Under the pieces are notes generated by a model. That model worked only from the letters and a program-made list of their open reading frames with translations, had not been told where the DNA came from and made no database searches. Shown here one piece after another: positions 7,645 to 15,121 of a DNA stretch of 36,349 bases. Source of the stretch: JBBSEZ01 sp038239195 (GTDB lineage: Bacteria; Planctomycetota; Planctomycetia; Gemmatales; Gemmataceae). The translations under genes and the position numbers were made by a program. Each line of letters opens with the position of its first letter. Within the stretch, counting starts at the first letter, position 1. The stretch spans positions 1 to 36,349 of the forward strand of contig JBBSEZ010000034.1 of assembly GCA_038239195.1 (NCBI GenBank), given 5' to 3'.

Positions 7645-8742
7645 ATGCCCGATGCGCCGTTCGCACACCCGCTGCTGCTCTACGGTCTGGCCGCCCTGCC
7701 GCTGCTGGGCGCGCTGTCGCTGTGGGCGAGCTGGCGGCGCCGGCGGGCGCTGGCGCGCTTCGGCGCGGGCGGGCTCGAAGGGCTGCGCCGGCCCCCCTGG
7801 CGGTGGCGGTTGCTGGCGGGCCTGCGTCACCTCTGCCTGACGCTGGGCCTCACGTGCCTGGTGACCGGCATGGCGGGGCCGCGCTGGGGGCGCGACTGGG
7901 GCCAGTCGGCGGCGCCGGGGCGCGACCTCGTCGTGGTCCTCGACTGTAGCCGCAGCATGCTCGCCGAGTCGCCCAGCCGGCTGGCGCTGGCCAGGGAGGC
8001 CCTGCTCGACCTGGCCGCGACGCTGCGCCGGCGCTGGGGGCATCGCGTGGCGCTGGTGACGTTCGCCGGCAAGGCCCGGCTGGTCTGCCCGCTCACGCAC
8101 GACATAGATCACTTCCGCGAGTCCGTCGAGAGCATCGACCTCGCCCACCCCGGCGTCGGCCTGCGCGCCGAGTCGGGGCCCTCGGGGACGCGCATCGGCC
8201 AGGCGCTGATCCTGGCCGTCGGCGCCCGCGACGAGCGCAGCCACGGGGCGTGCGACGTCCTGCTGCTGTCCGACGGCGACGATCCCGCCGGGGATGGGGA
8301 GTGGCGCGCCGGCATCGCCCGCGCCCGCGCCGAGGGCGTCCCGGTCCACTGCGTCGGCATCGGCGACCCCGACGAGGAACACCCGATCCGCGTCGGCCGC
8401 GCCTCCCTCGCGCACGACGGCAAGGAAGTCGGCACCCGGCTCAAGGAGGGCCCGCTCCGCGAGATCGCCGTGCAAACCGGCGGAACGCTAACCCTGCCCG
8501 GCAACCGGCCGCTGGCGCTCGGCGTGTACTACCTGGCGCTGATCGAGTCGCAGCCGCAGCGCGAGGGCGCCGATGGCGGGCTGCCGGTGCTGCGCCCGCG
8601 CTACGCTTACTTCCTGCTCCCAGCGTTCGGCCTCCTGAGTTTGACCTTGTTGCTTCCCGAACGCAGCGGTTCGGCCCCGGCGCTCGGCGCCCGGCTGGGC
8701 GTGCTGCTGGCCCGGGCCCGGTCGGGAGGAGGCCCGCGATGA
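7645..8742 (+). CDS. BatB-like VWA-domain membrane protein
   Basis: A 365-residue protein in the same arrangement as its upstream neighbour: two N-terminal hydrophobic segments (about 8-28 and 58-75), a VWA domain with MIDAS residues D100, S102 and S104 (DCSRS), a TRIGQAL segment and LLLSDGDD, and a C-terminal membrane helix near residues 325-340. The ATG at 7645 lies 5 bases after the previous stop. The stop overlaps the next start as ATGA, indicating translational coupling. The pair of adjacent VWA membrane proteins is the hallmark of Bat operons. Confidence 0.88.
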   Translation: MPDAPFAHPLLLYGLAALPLLGALSLWASWRRRRALARFGAGGLEGLRRPPWRWRLLAGLRHLCLTLGLTCLVTGMAGPRWGRDWGQSAAPGRDLVVVLDCSRSMLAESPSRLALAREALLDLAATLRRRWGHRVALVTFAGKARLVCPLTHDIDHFRESVESIDLAHPGVGLRAESGPSGTRIGQALILAVGARDERSHGACDVLLLSDGDDPAGDGEWRAGIARARAEGVPVHCVGIGDPDEEHPIRVGRASLAHDGKEVGTRLKEGPLREIAVQTGGTLTLPGNRPLALGVYYLALIESQPQREGADGGLPVLRPRYAYFLLPAFGLLSLTLLLPERSGSAPALGARLGVLLARARSGGGPR

Positions 8743-9590
8743 AGCGCTGGCTCTCGGTCGGCTCGCTTGTGGTGCTCGCCCTGCTGGCGCTGGCCGCCTC
8801 GCCCTGGCGCGCTGCGCCCCCATCTCCCGAGGCGCTGCTGCGCCGGGGCAATGCGGCGTTCGCGCGCGGCGAGTACGCCGAGGCGGCGGCGCTCTACGAG
8901 CAGGCCGAGGCCCGCGCTACCGACCCGGGGCTGGTCGCCTTCAACCTCGCCGCGGCGAAGTATCATCTCGCCCTGTCCGGCGAGGGCGCGCCGCAGCTGC
9001 TCCTCGACGCCGAACGGCTCTACCGCTGCTGTCTGGGCCGCGACGATCCGCGCCGGCCGCGCGCCCTCTACGGGCTGGGCAACTGCGCTCTGCAAAGGGC
9101 GAATTCTCCCGAGGAGCTTCGGCAGGCCCTGCAGTGGTATGCCCAGGCCCTGCGCGAGGTGGGCCCGGAATTGCGCGAGGACGTGTTGTACAACCGCGAG
9201 CGCGCGCGGTTGCTGCTCGCGCAGTCCCTGGGCGCCTCTCCCCCGGAAGACGGGGGCCCGGACAAGGACAACAACCCACCCCAGCCCGACAAGCAAACGC
9301 CCGAGCCGCAGCCGAGTGGGGCCGACGGCACGGACGGCACGCCCGACGAGAGCTCCGCCAGCACGCCGGCCGAGCAGGGACCGGGCGACAGGCTGACGCA
9401 GACCAACGCCCCTCCCGCGCCGGGGGCCGGCAACCTACAGCCGGTGCCCGACCGCGCCGACCCACTCCTGATCTCGCCGGACGACGCCGCCCAGCACCTC
9501 GACCGCGCCGCCCGGCTCATCGTCGAGGAGCGCCAGGCCTACCGCAAGGGCCAGGCGGGGCGCCCGGCCGGCGTGGCGCGCGACTGGTAG
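8739..9590 (+). CDS. BatC-like TPR protein
   Basis: A 283-residue protein with an N-terminal signal/anchor segment (about 5-22) and tetratricopeptide-like helices (for example LLRRGNAAFARGEYAEAAAL near 33-52 and the YGLGNCAL region). A long acidic, Pro/Gly-rich, low-complexity tail (about 165-240) leads to a short helical C-terminus. The start overlaps the previous stop. BatC proteins carry TPRs and are thought to scaffold the VWA partners; this one fits by position and domain content. Confidence 0.82.
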   Translation: MKRWLSVGSLVVLALLALAASPWRAAPPSPEALLRRGNAAFARGEYAEAAALYEQAEARATDPGLVAFNLAAAKYHLALSGEGAPQLLLDAERLYRCCLGRDDPRRPRALYGLGNCALQRANSPEELRQALQWYAQALREVGPELREDVLYNRERARLLLAQSLGASPPEDGGPDKDNNPPQPDKQTPEPQPSGADGTDGTPDESSASTPAEQGPGDRLTQTNAPPAPGAGNLQPVPDRADPLLISPDDAAQHLDRAARLIVEERQAYRKGQAGRPAGVARDW

Positions 9591-9600
9591 GGGGGGCCGC

Positions 9601-10620
9601 ATGCGCAGCGCCTTCACCCTGCCGCTGTTCGCGTTGCTCCTGGTCCCCGCGCCCGCGGCCGGGGCCGAGGAGGCCCCCGTCGTCGGCCGACCGGCCGACC
9701 TGCCCTTCAGCGAGGCCAACGGCCGCTTCGAGGCGGTCGCCCGCGCCGAGCCGACGGCGCTGCCGGCGTGGGGGCGCTTGACGCTCACCGTTACCGTTCG
9801 CGCCATCGGGCGCGTGCGCCACCCGCCCCGGCCGATCGACCTCGCCCAGGTGCCCTCGTTCGCCGCCGACTTTTTCATCGAGGACGCTCCCGAGCGAGCC
9901 CCCCCGCGCAAAGGGGCCGGCGAGCCGAACCAGTGGGAGCTCGTCTACCGGCTGAAGCCGAAGGGCAAGCGCGTGACGGAGGTGCCGAGCTTCCCCTTCG
10001 CCTTCTACAACCCGGAGATTCAAAACGCCGAAAAGCGCTTTCAGGTGATCTACACCGACCCGATCCCTCTGCGCGTGGGAGCGCTCGAGGCCGCGCCCGT
10101 ACCTTTGCGGGCCCCGGAACTCGCCTACGTGCTGGCCTCCGGGCCCGACCTGCTTGCCCACGGCCTCCCCTGGCAAACGCCCCGGCCCGCGGAGCTGGCG
10201 GCGTGGCTGCTGGCACCGCCCCTGGCGAGCCTGGCCTGCTACCTGGCCTGGTGGCGCCTGACGCCCCAGGCAGCCCGGGCGCGGCGCCGCCGCAGGCGGG
10301 CGACGCGCCTGGCGCTGAGCTCCTTGCAGGCCGCCGCGGCGCTCGCGCCGGCGGCGTGCGCCGAGCGCTCCGCGCGCGTGGTCGCCGACTACCTGCGCGA
10401 GCGCTACGAACTGCCCGTGGCGGAGCCGACCCCGGCCGAGGTCGCCGCCCACCTGACACGGCAGGGCTGCCCTGCCCCCCTCGCCGAGCAAGCCGAGCGC
10501 TTCTTCCGCGCCTGCGACGAGGCGCGTTTCCGCCCAGGCCCGAGCCCGATCAATCTGGTGGGTGCCGGGACGCAGTTCCTTCTCGACGTGGAGGCGCTGT
10601 CGTGCCCCCCCTCCTCCTGA
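9601..10620 (+). CDS. BatD-like membrane protein
   Basis: A 339-residue protein with a cleavable-looking signal peptide (ending near AAGAEEAP, about 20-24). An extracytoplasmic beta-rich region contains alternating motifs such as LTVTVRAIG and WELVYRLKPK, as in BatD/oxygen-tolerance proteins. One membrane helix (about 198-218) and a cytoplasmic Arg/Ala-rich helical tail follow. The ATG at 9601 is preceded by a run of G bases (taggggggg) serving as ribosome-binding site. It is the fourth gene of the operon, 10 bases after the TPR gene. It is shorter than many BatD proteins, so it may lack one of their repeats. Confidence 0.75.
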   Translation: MRSAFTLPLFALLLVPAPAAGAEEAPVVGRPADLPFSEANGRFEAVARAEPTALPAWGRLTLTVTVRAIGRVRHPPRPIDLAQVPSFAADFFIEDAPERAPPRKGAGEPNQWELVYRLKPKGKRVTEVPSFPFAFYNPEIQNAEKRFQVIYTDPIPLRVGALEAAPVPLRAPELAYVLASGPDLLAHGLPWQTPRPAELAAWLLAPPLASLACYLAWWRLTPQAARARRRRRRATRLALSSLQAAAALAPAACAERSARVVADYLRERYELPVAEPTPAEVAAHLTRQGCPAPLAEQAERFFRACDEARFRPGPSPINLVGAGTQFLLDVEALSCPPSS

Positions 10621-11405
10621 GTGGCATGCTGTTGCTGGCCGGGGCGGCGCCGGCCGACGCCGACCTGGCCCGGCAGGCCGACGCCGACCTGGCCCGGCAG
10701 GCCGAGGAGGCGTTCGCGGAGGGCGTGCGCCTGCGCGAGTCGGCCGCCAAGGCCCGGCCGCACTTCCGCACGGCTGCCGCGCGCTTCGAGGAGCTGCGCC
10801 GCGCCGGCGCCGCCAACCCAGCGCTCTACCGCAACCTCGGCAACGCCTACCTCCTGGCGGGCGACCTGCCGCGCGCCATCCTGTCGTACCGCCGCGGCCT
10901 GCGGCTGGCGCCCGCCGACGCCGCCCTCAGCGAGGCGCTGGCCGAGGCCCGGGCGCTGGTTGCCTATCCCGAGGAGGGGCGCTTTGCGCGCCCGCCGGAG
11001 GACCAACGCCCGCCCTGGCTGCCGGCCCTGTCGTCGCGCTGGCTGTTCCGCGGCGCCCTCGCCTGTTACCTCGTCGCCTGGGCGCTCCTCACGCGCTGGC
11101 TGATCGCGCGGCAACCTCGGCCCCTTTTCCTCGCTCTGGTGGCGCTCGTTTGCACAGGGGCGCTGGCGGGAGCGCTCTTGTTGAACGAGCGCCACGAGGA
11201 AGGCAAGCCGTTGGTGGTCATCGCCCGCGACGACGTTCGGCTGCGCAAGGGCAATGGGGCAGCGTACTCGGCGCGCTATCGCACGTCGGTGAATCGAGGG
11301 GTGGAGGCGCGGCTGCTGTTCGAGCGCGGGGGGTGGTTGCAGATCGAACTGTCCGGCGACGAGGTCGGCTGGGTGCCCCGCGGCACGGCGCTCGTGGACG
11401 AGTGA
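10602..11405 (+). CDS. BatE-like TPR protein with C-terminal SH3-type domain
   Basis: A 267-residue protein with a signal peptide, TPR-like helices (NPALYRNLGNAYLLAGDLPR region, about 70-115), two membrane helices (about 150-190) and a C-terminal bacterial SH3-like domain (VRLRKGNGAAYS to WLQIELSGDEVGWV). The GTG at 10602 is preferred because GGAGG lies 7 nt upstream and it overlaps the end of the BatD-like gene. ATG at 10626 is an alternative. A perfect 24-bp tandem duplication at 10653-10700 doubles the eight-residue unit ADADLARQ just after the signal peptide. It is the last gene of the Bat operon. Confidence 0.8.
   Translation: MPPLLLSGMLLLAGAAPADADLARQADADLARQAEEAFAEGVRLRESAAKARPHFRTAAARFEELRRAGAANPALYRNLGNAYLLAGDLPRAILSYRRGLRLAPADAALSEALAEARALVAYPEEGRFARPPEDQRPPWLPALSSRWLFRGALACYLVAWALLTRWLIARQPRPLFLALVALVCTGALAGALLLNERHEEGKPLVVIARDDVRLRKGNGAAYSARYRTSVNRGVEARLLFERGGWLQIELSGDEVGWVPRGTALVDE
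10653..10700 (+). repeat. 24-bp perfect tandem duplication
   Basis: Two identical 24-bp copies (10653-10676 and 10677-10700) lie within the BatE-like gene and keep the frame. Exact identity suggests a recent slippage event. Confidence 0.9.
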
Positions 11406-11460
11406 GGAGCGCCACCGTTTCCGATCGCCACGAGATGCGGGAAGTGAGGGCCCGATCTTG

Positions 11461-11600
11461 TGCCACGGCTGTTTCAGCCGCGAGAGGGGAGGCAGGCGAG
11501 GGGAAAGACGCCTGCTCTTCCACGGCTGTTTCAGCCGTGGAAGAGCAGGCCAGCGAGAGCGACGTCGCTGGCCTCTCTCGGCTGACACAGCCGGGGCACC
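11461..11600. repeat. Composite nested palindrome after the Bat operon
   Basis: The core is a perfect 19-bp inverted repeat (arms 11510-11528 and 11532-11550, 3-nt loop). A second small hairpin has 8-bp arms at 11549-11556 and 11565-11572. The outer flanks 11461-11486 and 11575-11600 are imperfect reverse complements of each other. The motif cggctg-n-cagccg recurs in three places. The whole could fold as a branched cruciform or a multi-stem RNA. It begins 55 bases after the last Bat gene, so it may also stop transcription. Confidence 0.75.
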
Positions 11601-11698
11601 GCTTTGTGGCCTTCGAGCGCCTCGGTGAGATAAAACGGGGCTGTCTTATCCTTGGTGCCTTCTCGCAGGTGGACCACCGAGCGCGCCGATCCCTCCGC
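11601..11698. other. Intergenic stretch with no recognisable feature
   Basis: Between the composite palindrome and the possible small gene at 11699-11926 I see no convincing open frame, promoter or repeat. Confidence 0.4.
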
Positions 11699-11926
11699 TC
11701 ATCCTTGGCTTTCCTTGCCAGGAGGCGACTTCACAGGAGCACTCGGCCCGGGCCGATCATCACTCCCGGTTTTTGGCGGGGGGGGCGGGGCCGGCGGGGG
11801 CGGGGCGTAGGGGAAGGGATGGTAGAGGATCATGCAGAGCGTCCCCGGTTCGACCAGTTCCAAAGCGCGTGGGTCGATCTCGGGCGTGGTGCCGGTCAGC
11901 ACGGCCGTCCTTTTCTTCAGCAGCAC
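11699..11926 (-). CDS. Possible small hypothetical protein, Pro-rich
   Basis: A 75-residue frame from a GTG at 11926, with GAAGG about 5 nt upstream and a TTGTGG/TACAAT promoter-like pair upstream. The first half (TAVLTGTTPEIDPRALELVE) has balanced, protein-like composition; the second half is Pro-rich (PPPPAPPPPP). The same frame stays open upstream to 12043, right after the stop of the VanX-fusion gene. It reads through a Cys-containing stretch (RCGRCPVGYNC) but offers no start codon there. It may be a real small gene, a decayed gene fragment or a chance GC-rich frame. No family recognised. Confidence 0.35.
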   Translation of the reverse strand: MLLKKRTAVLTGTTPEIDPRALELVEPGTLCMILYHPFPYAPPPPAPPPPPKTGSDDRPGPSAPVKSPPGKESQG

Positions 11927-11974
11927 CGTCGCCTTCGCGGCGCCGAGGGCATCGAGCGCGACCTCAACCGGGCA

Positions 11975-12002
11975 ATTGTAACCGACGGGGCATCGGCCAC
12001 AA
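11975..12002 (-). promoter_or_regulatory. Possible promoter for the small gene at 11926
   Basis: On the minus strand TTGTGG (12002-11997) and TACAAT (11980-11975) are separated by 16 nt. The -10 matches 5/6, the -35 only 3/6. Confidence 0.3.
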
Positions 12003-12043
12003 CGCTTTCGCCGCGGAACCTGGTGGCCGCGGAGTGCCTGACT

Positions 12044-14428
12044 TCAGGGCTTTCTCCGCTCCGCCGCGACCTCCTCGAACGTCTTGTTCAAGATCGGATA
12101 TTTCTTCCAATCCTTGAAGTCGTAGTGCCACCACTCCGCCTCGTACACCGTAAAGCCCTCCGCCTCCATCGCCCGCCGCAGCACCTCTCGGTAGTGCCTC
12201 TGGAGCGAAGTCCCGCCCAGATATTCCACGTACGACCGATCCGACATCTCGTCGTAGCCGCCCACCATGTCCACCGGCTTCCCCGTCTTGAGGTCGTACA
12301 GCGTCAGATCGACCGCGCAACCTCGGTTGTGGCGCGAGCCCTTCTGCGGGTCGGCCACGAAGATTTTCTTATCGTTCGGCGTCGCGTCCCAGAACATCTT
12401 CGTCACCGCCCACGGCCGATAGCCGTCGAACACCAGCACCCCATAGCCCTGCTTCGCCAGCTTCTTGTGGACGCGCACCAGCGCCTCCGCCGCCGGCTTC
12501 TGCAAATACGCCTTGGCTGAGGCGTAGAACGGCGTGCTCAGGAAGTTGTTGGTGCTGGCGTAGCGGACGTCGAGCTTGATCGTCGGATCGAGCCCCGTCA
12601 CCTCCACCAGCTCCGGCTTGCGAAACTCGCCTTTCTCCGCAGGCGGCCTGGCGGCGAGGGCCAGCTTGCGCAGCTCCGCCACCGGGCGCAGCGGCTTGAT
12701 CTTGAACGTCGAGCCGTCCTCGCCGTCGAGCTTGCGGCGCTCGAACACCACGCTCGCGGCATCGACCTCCGTGGCCCGCCCGGCGCGGTCGCGCGCGAAC
12801 ACCAACTTCTCCCCGTGGTAGAGCCCGAAATCGGGGAACTTGAACACGTTCTCCGACTCCTGCTCCAGCGGGTAGAGGAAGAACCACTCGATCAGCACCT
12901 GCAACTTGCCATCCTTCTCCAGAACGAACAACACGTTGTGGTCCCAGCCGTACTCGCCGATCAGCCCCTTCCACTTCTCCGGCACCGCCTTCGGCTTCGC
13001 CACCGCGACGCGCTTGAACGTCTCCTTCCCGGCGATCAGTTCGTCGCCCTTCACCTCGACCGCCGTCCCGTAGCCGCAGCGGTCGTCGGTGAGGAGCCGC
13101 TTGCCGGCCTGGCGCAGTTCCAGCTTCATTCCGCCCTTGCCGGGGAGCAAATAGAGCTTGCCCTCGTTCTCGAGCAGGTCCACGAACCGGTCCTTGAGTT
13201 GGTAACGGCCGGCGAGCTTGCGGGCCTCCCCCGCCGCGAGCGGTTGGGTGACCTCGATCTTGGGGAGGGGCTTCTTCTGCTTGACGGCCAGCATCTGCCG
13301 CAGGGCGTTGTCGGCGATGCGCGTGGTGACGGCGTTGGCGCAATCGAGCGACGCGATAACCACCACGCCGAGCTTGTCGTCCGGCAGTGCCGACAGGTCG
13401 GTGGCGAAGCCGTAGACCGCCCCGCCGTGCCCGACGCGGCGCCGGCCCTCGAGCTCGCTCACCATGAAGCCCAGCCCGAAGCCCTCCTTGGCGCCCTTCT
13501 TGGCAAACTGCGGCACGTACATCTGTTTCAGCGTGGCGCCCTTCACGATCGCGCCGTCGGGCCCCCGGCCGTCGGCGAACAGGCAGCTCAGAAATCGGCT
13601 CAGGTCGTTGACGGTCGAATAGAGGTTGCCGGCCGGCGCCGTCCCCAGGTCGAAGGTGGGGGCGGGGAAATCGCGGCCGTGGTAGGTCCACATGCCCGCC
13701 TTGGCCAGGTTCTTGCTGATGAGCGGGTCGGGCTCGAACGAACTACTCTTCATGTTCAGCGAGGCGAGGAGGTTGCGGCCCAGGTAGCGGCCGAAGCGCT
13801 CTTTCTGCGTCACCTCCAGCACGAAGCCGGCCACGGCGACGCCGGCGTTGCTGTACTTGATGCGCTTGCCCGGCTCGTAGACCAGTTCCGTCCGATTCAG
13901 GCTCTCGACGCTCCGCGCCAGCGTCGGGCCGGTCGGGTCGAAATAATGGCCGACGGGCGACTCGCGCACCAGCCCCGAGCGGTGAGTCATCAACTGGCGG
14001 AGGGTGATCGCCTTGTCGAAGGGGTTGCCGGGCTTGAAGTCGCGCAGGTACTTGCTGACGGGGTCGTCGAGGTCGAGCGCGCCGCGCTCGACGAGTTGCA
14101 TGATCGCCAGGTCGGTGAACAGCTTGGAGACCGAGCCAACGCGATACACGGTGTCCGCGGTGGCGGGGGCCTTTTTCTCGGCGTCGGCGTACCCGTAGCC
14201 TTTCGCCCACACGACTTTCTGATCGTCCACCAGCGCGATCGACAGGGCGGGGAGCCCCTTGGCCTCGACTTCGGCGCGGATGAAGGCGTCGAGGGCCTTC
14301 GCTGCGGCCTCGTACTCCCGCGCAGGAGGCACGAGCGCCTCGGCCGCCAGGGGGGGAGGCGGTAGGAAGAACGTCGCCAGGGCCAGCGCCAGGAGCGGGC
14401 GCCGAATGCGCGCGAGAGCGTGAAACAT
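12044..14428 (-). CDS. Serine beta-lactamase/PBP-type domain fused to VanX-type D-Ala-D-Ala dipeptidase
   Basis: A 794-residue exported protein with a signal peptide (about 1-30). The first domain (about 40-400) is a class C beta-lactamase/penicillin-binding type serine hydrolase: SxxK motif SVSK (S99, K102), YSN (192-194) and HGG (334-336). A linker region (about 400-610) carries beta-rich segments. The C-terminal domain (about 615-794) is a VanX/DdpX zinc dipeptidase with zinc ligands H700 and D707 (SRHNRGCAVD) and H768, and catalytic E765 (EAEWWH), plus the DGYRPW motif. Both active sites look intact. The likely substrates are peptidoglycan stem peptides or D-Ala-D-Ala, but this is inferred. 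The ATG at 14428 has GGAGG 5 nt upstream. No resistance genes (vanH, vanA, two-component system) flank it. Confidence 0.9.
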   Translation of the reverse strand: MFHALARIRRPLLALALATFFLPPPPLAAEALVPPAREYEAAAKALDAFIRAEVEAKGLPALSIALVDDQKVVWAKGYGYADAEKKAPATADTVYRVGSVSKLFTDLAIMQLVERGALDLDDPVSKYLRDFKPGNPFDKAITLRQLMTHRSGLVRESPVGHYFDPTGPTLARSVESLNRTELVYEPGKRIKYSNAGVAVAGFVLEVTQKERFGRYLGRNLLASLNMKSSSFEPDPLISKNLAKAGMWTYHGRDFPAPTFDLGTAPAGNLYSTVNDLSRFLSCLFADGRGPDGAIVKGATLKQMYVPQFAKKGAKEGFGLGFMVSELEGRRRVGHGGAVYGFATDLSALPDDKLGVVVIASLDCANAVTTRIADNALRQMLAVKQKKPLPKIEVTQPLAAGEARKLAGRYQLKDRFVDLLENEGKLYLLPGKGGMKLELRQAGKRLLTDDRCGYGTAVEVKGDELIAGKETFKRVAVAKPKAVPEKWKGLIGEYGWDHNVLFVLEKDGKLQVLIEWFFLYPLEQESENVFKFPDFGLYHGEKLVFARDRAGRATEVDAASVVFERRKLDGEDGSTFKIKPLRPVAELRKLALAARPPAEKGEFRKPELVEVTGLDPTIKLDVRYASTNNFLSTPFYASAKAYLQKPAAEALVRVHKKLAKQGYGVLVFDGYRPWAVTKMFWDATPNDKKIFVADPQKGSRHNRGCAVDLTLYDLKTGKPVDMVGGYDEMSDRSYVEYLGGTSLQRHYREVLRRAMEAEGFTVYEAEWWHYDFKDWKKYPILNKTFEEVAAERRKP

Positions 14429-14531
14429 GGGACCTCCGGGGGACGACGATCTTCGGGAGCAAGTCGGGCCAGGCTAATGTACGACGACCGGGAGGGGGCT
14501 GGCGATTGTTTTCCGCGAGCGCGCCTCGCCC

Positions 14532-14537
14532 TACAAT
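14532..14537 (+). promoter_or_regulatory. -10-like hexamer TACAAT upstream of 14623 gene
   Basis: TACAAT matches 5/6 of the -10 consensus. A -35 is poor at the right distance (TTTTCC, 17-nt spacer) or better but too distant (TTGTTT, 20-nt spacer). Confidence 0.3.
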
Positions 14538-14622
14538 GACGCCCGGCGAGCGCCACCCCGTTCCAGCCCATCTGTTGCGGGCCGGGGGTGGCGAGCCCCA
14601 GACGTGGGGAAGGAGTACGAAG

Positions 14623-15066
14623 ATGCAGCCGACCTGTCGCGGGGTGAGTGCGTTGTTGGTGTTGGCCTTCGTGGCGGCGGTCTCGCCAGTGGCGGGCGAG
14701 GAGGTCAAGCCGAAGTTCAAGGCGGTCGTTCCCACCGCGACCGTGAGCGGGTCGGTGGACGACGAGGGCCTCCAGAAGGAAGCGCCCAAGGGCGGGCTGA
14801 TCGCCGACCAGAAGGCGCTGACGGCGCTGTGGAAGGCGTGGAAGTTGCCGGCCAAGGAGCCGAAGGTCGATTTCGCCAAGGAAATCGTCGTCGTTAGCAC
14901 CACGCGCGGCGGCCGCATGCTGCCCGCCCGCGCCTCCCTCGGCGACGACGGCAACCTGCGCGTGGGCGCCGCCGCGACGCGCGACCTGCGGCCGGGGTTC
15001 CGCTACCAGATCGTCGTTCTCAGCCGCGAGGGAGTGAAGAAGGTCAACGGGGTGGACCTGAAGTAG
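14623..15066 (+). CDS. Small exported protein of unknown function
   Basis: A 147-residue protein with an N-terminal signal peptide ending near VSPVAGEE (about residue 26). A segment with alternating hydrophobic residues (VDFAKEIVVVSTTRGGR, then LRVGAAATRDLRPGFRYQIVVL) suggests a small beta-rich domain. The layout is loosely like PrcB-type domains, but that is a weak impression. ATG at 14623 with AGGAG 7 nt upstream. It is transcribed away from the beta-lactamase-VanX gene and converges with the ThuA-domain gene. Confidence 0.8.
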   Translation: MQPTCRGVSALLVLAFVAAVSPVAGEEVKPKFKAVVPTATVSGSVDDEGLQKEAPKGGLIADQKALTALWKAWKLPAKEPKVDFAKEIVVVSTTRGGRMLPARASLGDDGNLRVGAAATRDLRPGFRYQIVVLSREGVKKVNGVDLK

Positions 15067-15121
15067 TCCTCGTCCCGTCTCGCCGCGGCCCGCCCGGGGC
15101 GCGGCGAAACGGAAGGCCGGA

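Noticed and set aside
11870..11990. HxlR-type helix-turn-helix in the frame at 11699-12043 (CPVEVALDALG resembles the HxlR start)
   Set aside because: Only the first ten or so residues match; the rest lacks the LT-L-ELE-GL and Y-LT-G segments of the family.
12815..14365. Long plus-strand open frame opposite the beta-lactamase-VanX gene
   Set aside because: It mirrors the codon pattern of the real gene and has no conserved motifs or ribosome-binding site.
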